Positions 63,421-64,000 of a DNA stretch of 64,000 nt are shown here, in pieces; the first letter of the stretch is position 1; every line of letters begins with the position of its first letter. The translations under genes and the position numbers were made by a program. The notes beneath the pieces are model-generated. The model was not told where the DNA came from. It worked only from the letters and a program-made list of their open reading frames with translations, and did not search any database. Origin of the DNA: Escherichia hormaechei_A (GTDB lineage Bacteria; Pseudomonadota; Gammaproteobacteria; Enterobacterales; Enterobacteriaceae); NCBI GenBank assembly GCA_042434945.1, contig CP170191.1:496001-560000 (forward strand), in the 5' to 3' direction.

Positions 63421-64000
63421 TGTGCTTCTCCAGGTTGTGCCCGGCCCAGAGAATGAAATCCTCTTTAGGCAGTGCCTTGCTGAAATACCAGCCCTGGCCG
63501 TACTGCACGCCGTGGCGATGCAACCATTCAATCTGCCCTTCAGTTTCAATGCCTTCTGCGACCATCGCCAGTTTAAGCGATTTGGCCATTTCGATGATGT
63601 GGGGAGTCACGTTCTTGTACTCCAGCGCATCCACAAAGGATTTATCAATCTTCAGGGTATCGACATCCAGGTCCTGCAAATAGCTCAGGCTGGAGTAACC
63701 TGTACCAAAATCATCAATGTAGATAGCGTGCCCGGCGCGGCGAAACGCAGCGATGGCAGGCACGCTGACGGCGGGATCGGCAAAGCCGCGCTCGGTTAAT
63801 TCAAGGGCGATCTGGCGCGGGTGGACGCCCCATTTGTTGAGCAACTGACTCAGCTGGCGAGGCAACTCGGGGGACGTTAAATCCGATGGCGCAAGGTTGA
63901 CAGAAATGTGCAGTTCCGGATGATGATGCAGCCAGGCGCCTAAATCCTCAAACACCTTATTCACCACCAGCTGCGTCAGCGTTGAAATAAGCCCCGTCTG
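63413..64000 (-). CDS. pdeB: EAL-domain cyclic-di-GMP phosphodiesterase, PdeB/YlaB-like (C-terminal part only)
   Basis: The frame is open to the right edge, so the N-terminus lies outside. The visible ~195 residues are the second half of an EAL domain: SVNLAPSDL, IALELTERG, IYIDDFGTGYSSLSYLQ (the DDFGTG metal motif), TLKIDKSFVDAL, MAKSLKLAMVAEGIETEGQ and YGQGWYFSKALP. Hydrolyses c-di-GMP to pGpG. Its position after ffs and its sequence fit E. coli YlaB (PdeB), an inner-membrane CSS-EAL protein. K-12 has only ybaA between ffs and ylaB. Confidence 0.85.
   Translation of the reverse strand, partial: QTGLISTLTQLVVNKVFEDLGAWLHHHPELHISVNLAPSDLTSPELPRQLSQLLNKWGVHPRQIALELTERGFADPAVSVPAIAAFRRAGHAIYIDDFGTGYSSLSYLQDLDVDTLKIDKSFVDALEYKNVTPHIIEMAKSLKLAMVAEGIETEGQIEWLHRHGVQYGQGWYFSKALPKEDFILWAGHNLEKHIT

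Overview
The window is a 64 kb piece of a gamma-proteobacterial (Enterobacterales) chromosome. The gene order nrdR-ribD-ribE-nusB-thiL-yajO-dxs-ispA-xseB-thiI-yajL-panE-yajQ-yajR, cyoABCDE-ampG-yajG-bolA-tig-clpPX-lon-hupB-ppiD-ybaV-fadM-queC-ybaE-cof-decR-mdlAB-glnK-amtB-tesB-ybaY-atl-ffs-pdeB is the 9-10 min region of Escherichia coli. Many of the proteins (panE, yajL, yajR, the cyo cluster, tig, clpP, clpX, lon, ppiD, glnK, amtB) match E. coli K-12 residue for residue as far as I can recall them. No database was used; every comparison with K-12 is from memory.

The sequence is a mosaic. Four stretches are clearly not E. coli and look like Enterobacter, Citrobacter or a relative: about 3.4-4.9 kb (end of thiL, yajO, last ~50 codons of dxs); 13.1-24.15 kb (a sugar island, plus the last codons of cyoE); 42.1-46.7 kb (queC, ybaE, cof, cdsH); and 52.6 kb to the end (tesB onward). 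Gene order is kept across most joins, so the divergent pieces replace E. coli alleles by homology. The middle of fucI inside the island is E. coli-like again. This is either a real recombinant chromosome or a chimeric assembly. A second anomaly is about 14 single-base indels in 46.85-49.11 kb that break decR, mdlA and the start of mdlB. Two more, cancelling each other, sit in thiL, and pgpA is missing between thiL and yajO.

Layout. 1-3.6 kb: NrdR, riboflavin synthesis, NusB and broken ThiL. 3.7-7.8 kb, leftward: yajO, then dxs-ispA-xseB (isoprenoid precursors). 8-13.1 kb: thiI, yajL/panE, yajQ, yajR. 13.2-24.1 kb: an L-fucose/D-arabinose-type island between yajR and cyoE. Its left arm encodes a ribose-class ABC importer, a D-ribulokinase-like FGGY kinase, a LacI-family regulator and an L-fuculose-phosphate aldolase. 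Its right arm encodes fucose isomerase, fuculokinase and fucose mutarotase. The arms diverge from a 407-base region with two near-identical 20-base palindromes and a CRP site. 24.1-30.9 kb: cytochrome bo oxidase operon and ampG. 31-41 kb: yajG, bolA and the protein-quality-control cluster tig-clpP-clpX-lon-hupB-ppiD. 41.2-46.7 kb: ybaV, fadM, queC, ybaE, cof, cdsH. 46.7-52.6 kb: decR, mdlAB, glnK-amtB under a sigma-54 promoter.

52.7-64 kb: tesB, ybaY, atl and the 4.5S RNA gene ffs. Between ffs and pdeB, where K-12 has only ybaA, lie an unrecognised AT-rich two-gene module (small ribbon-helix-helix-like protein plus a 71-residue protein), a yczR-yczE pair, lacI-lacZ with two identical lac operators and no lacY, and the nickel/cobalt efflux pair rcnA-rcnR with three candidate RcnR sites. 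I see no CRISPR array, tRNA gene, prophage or intact insertion sequence.
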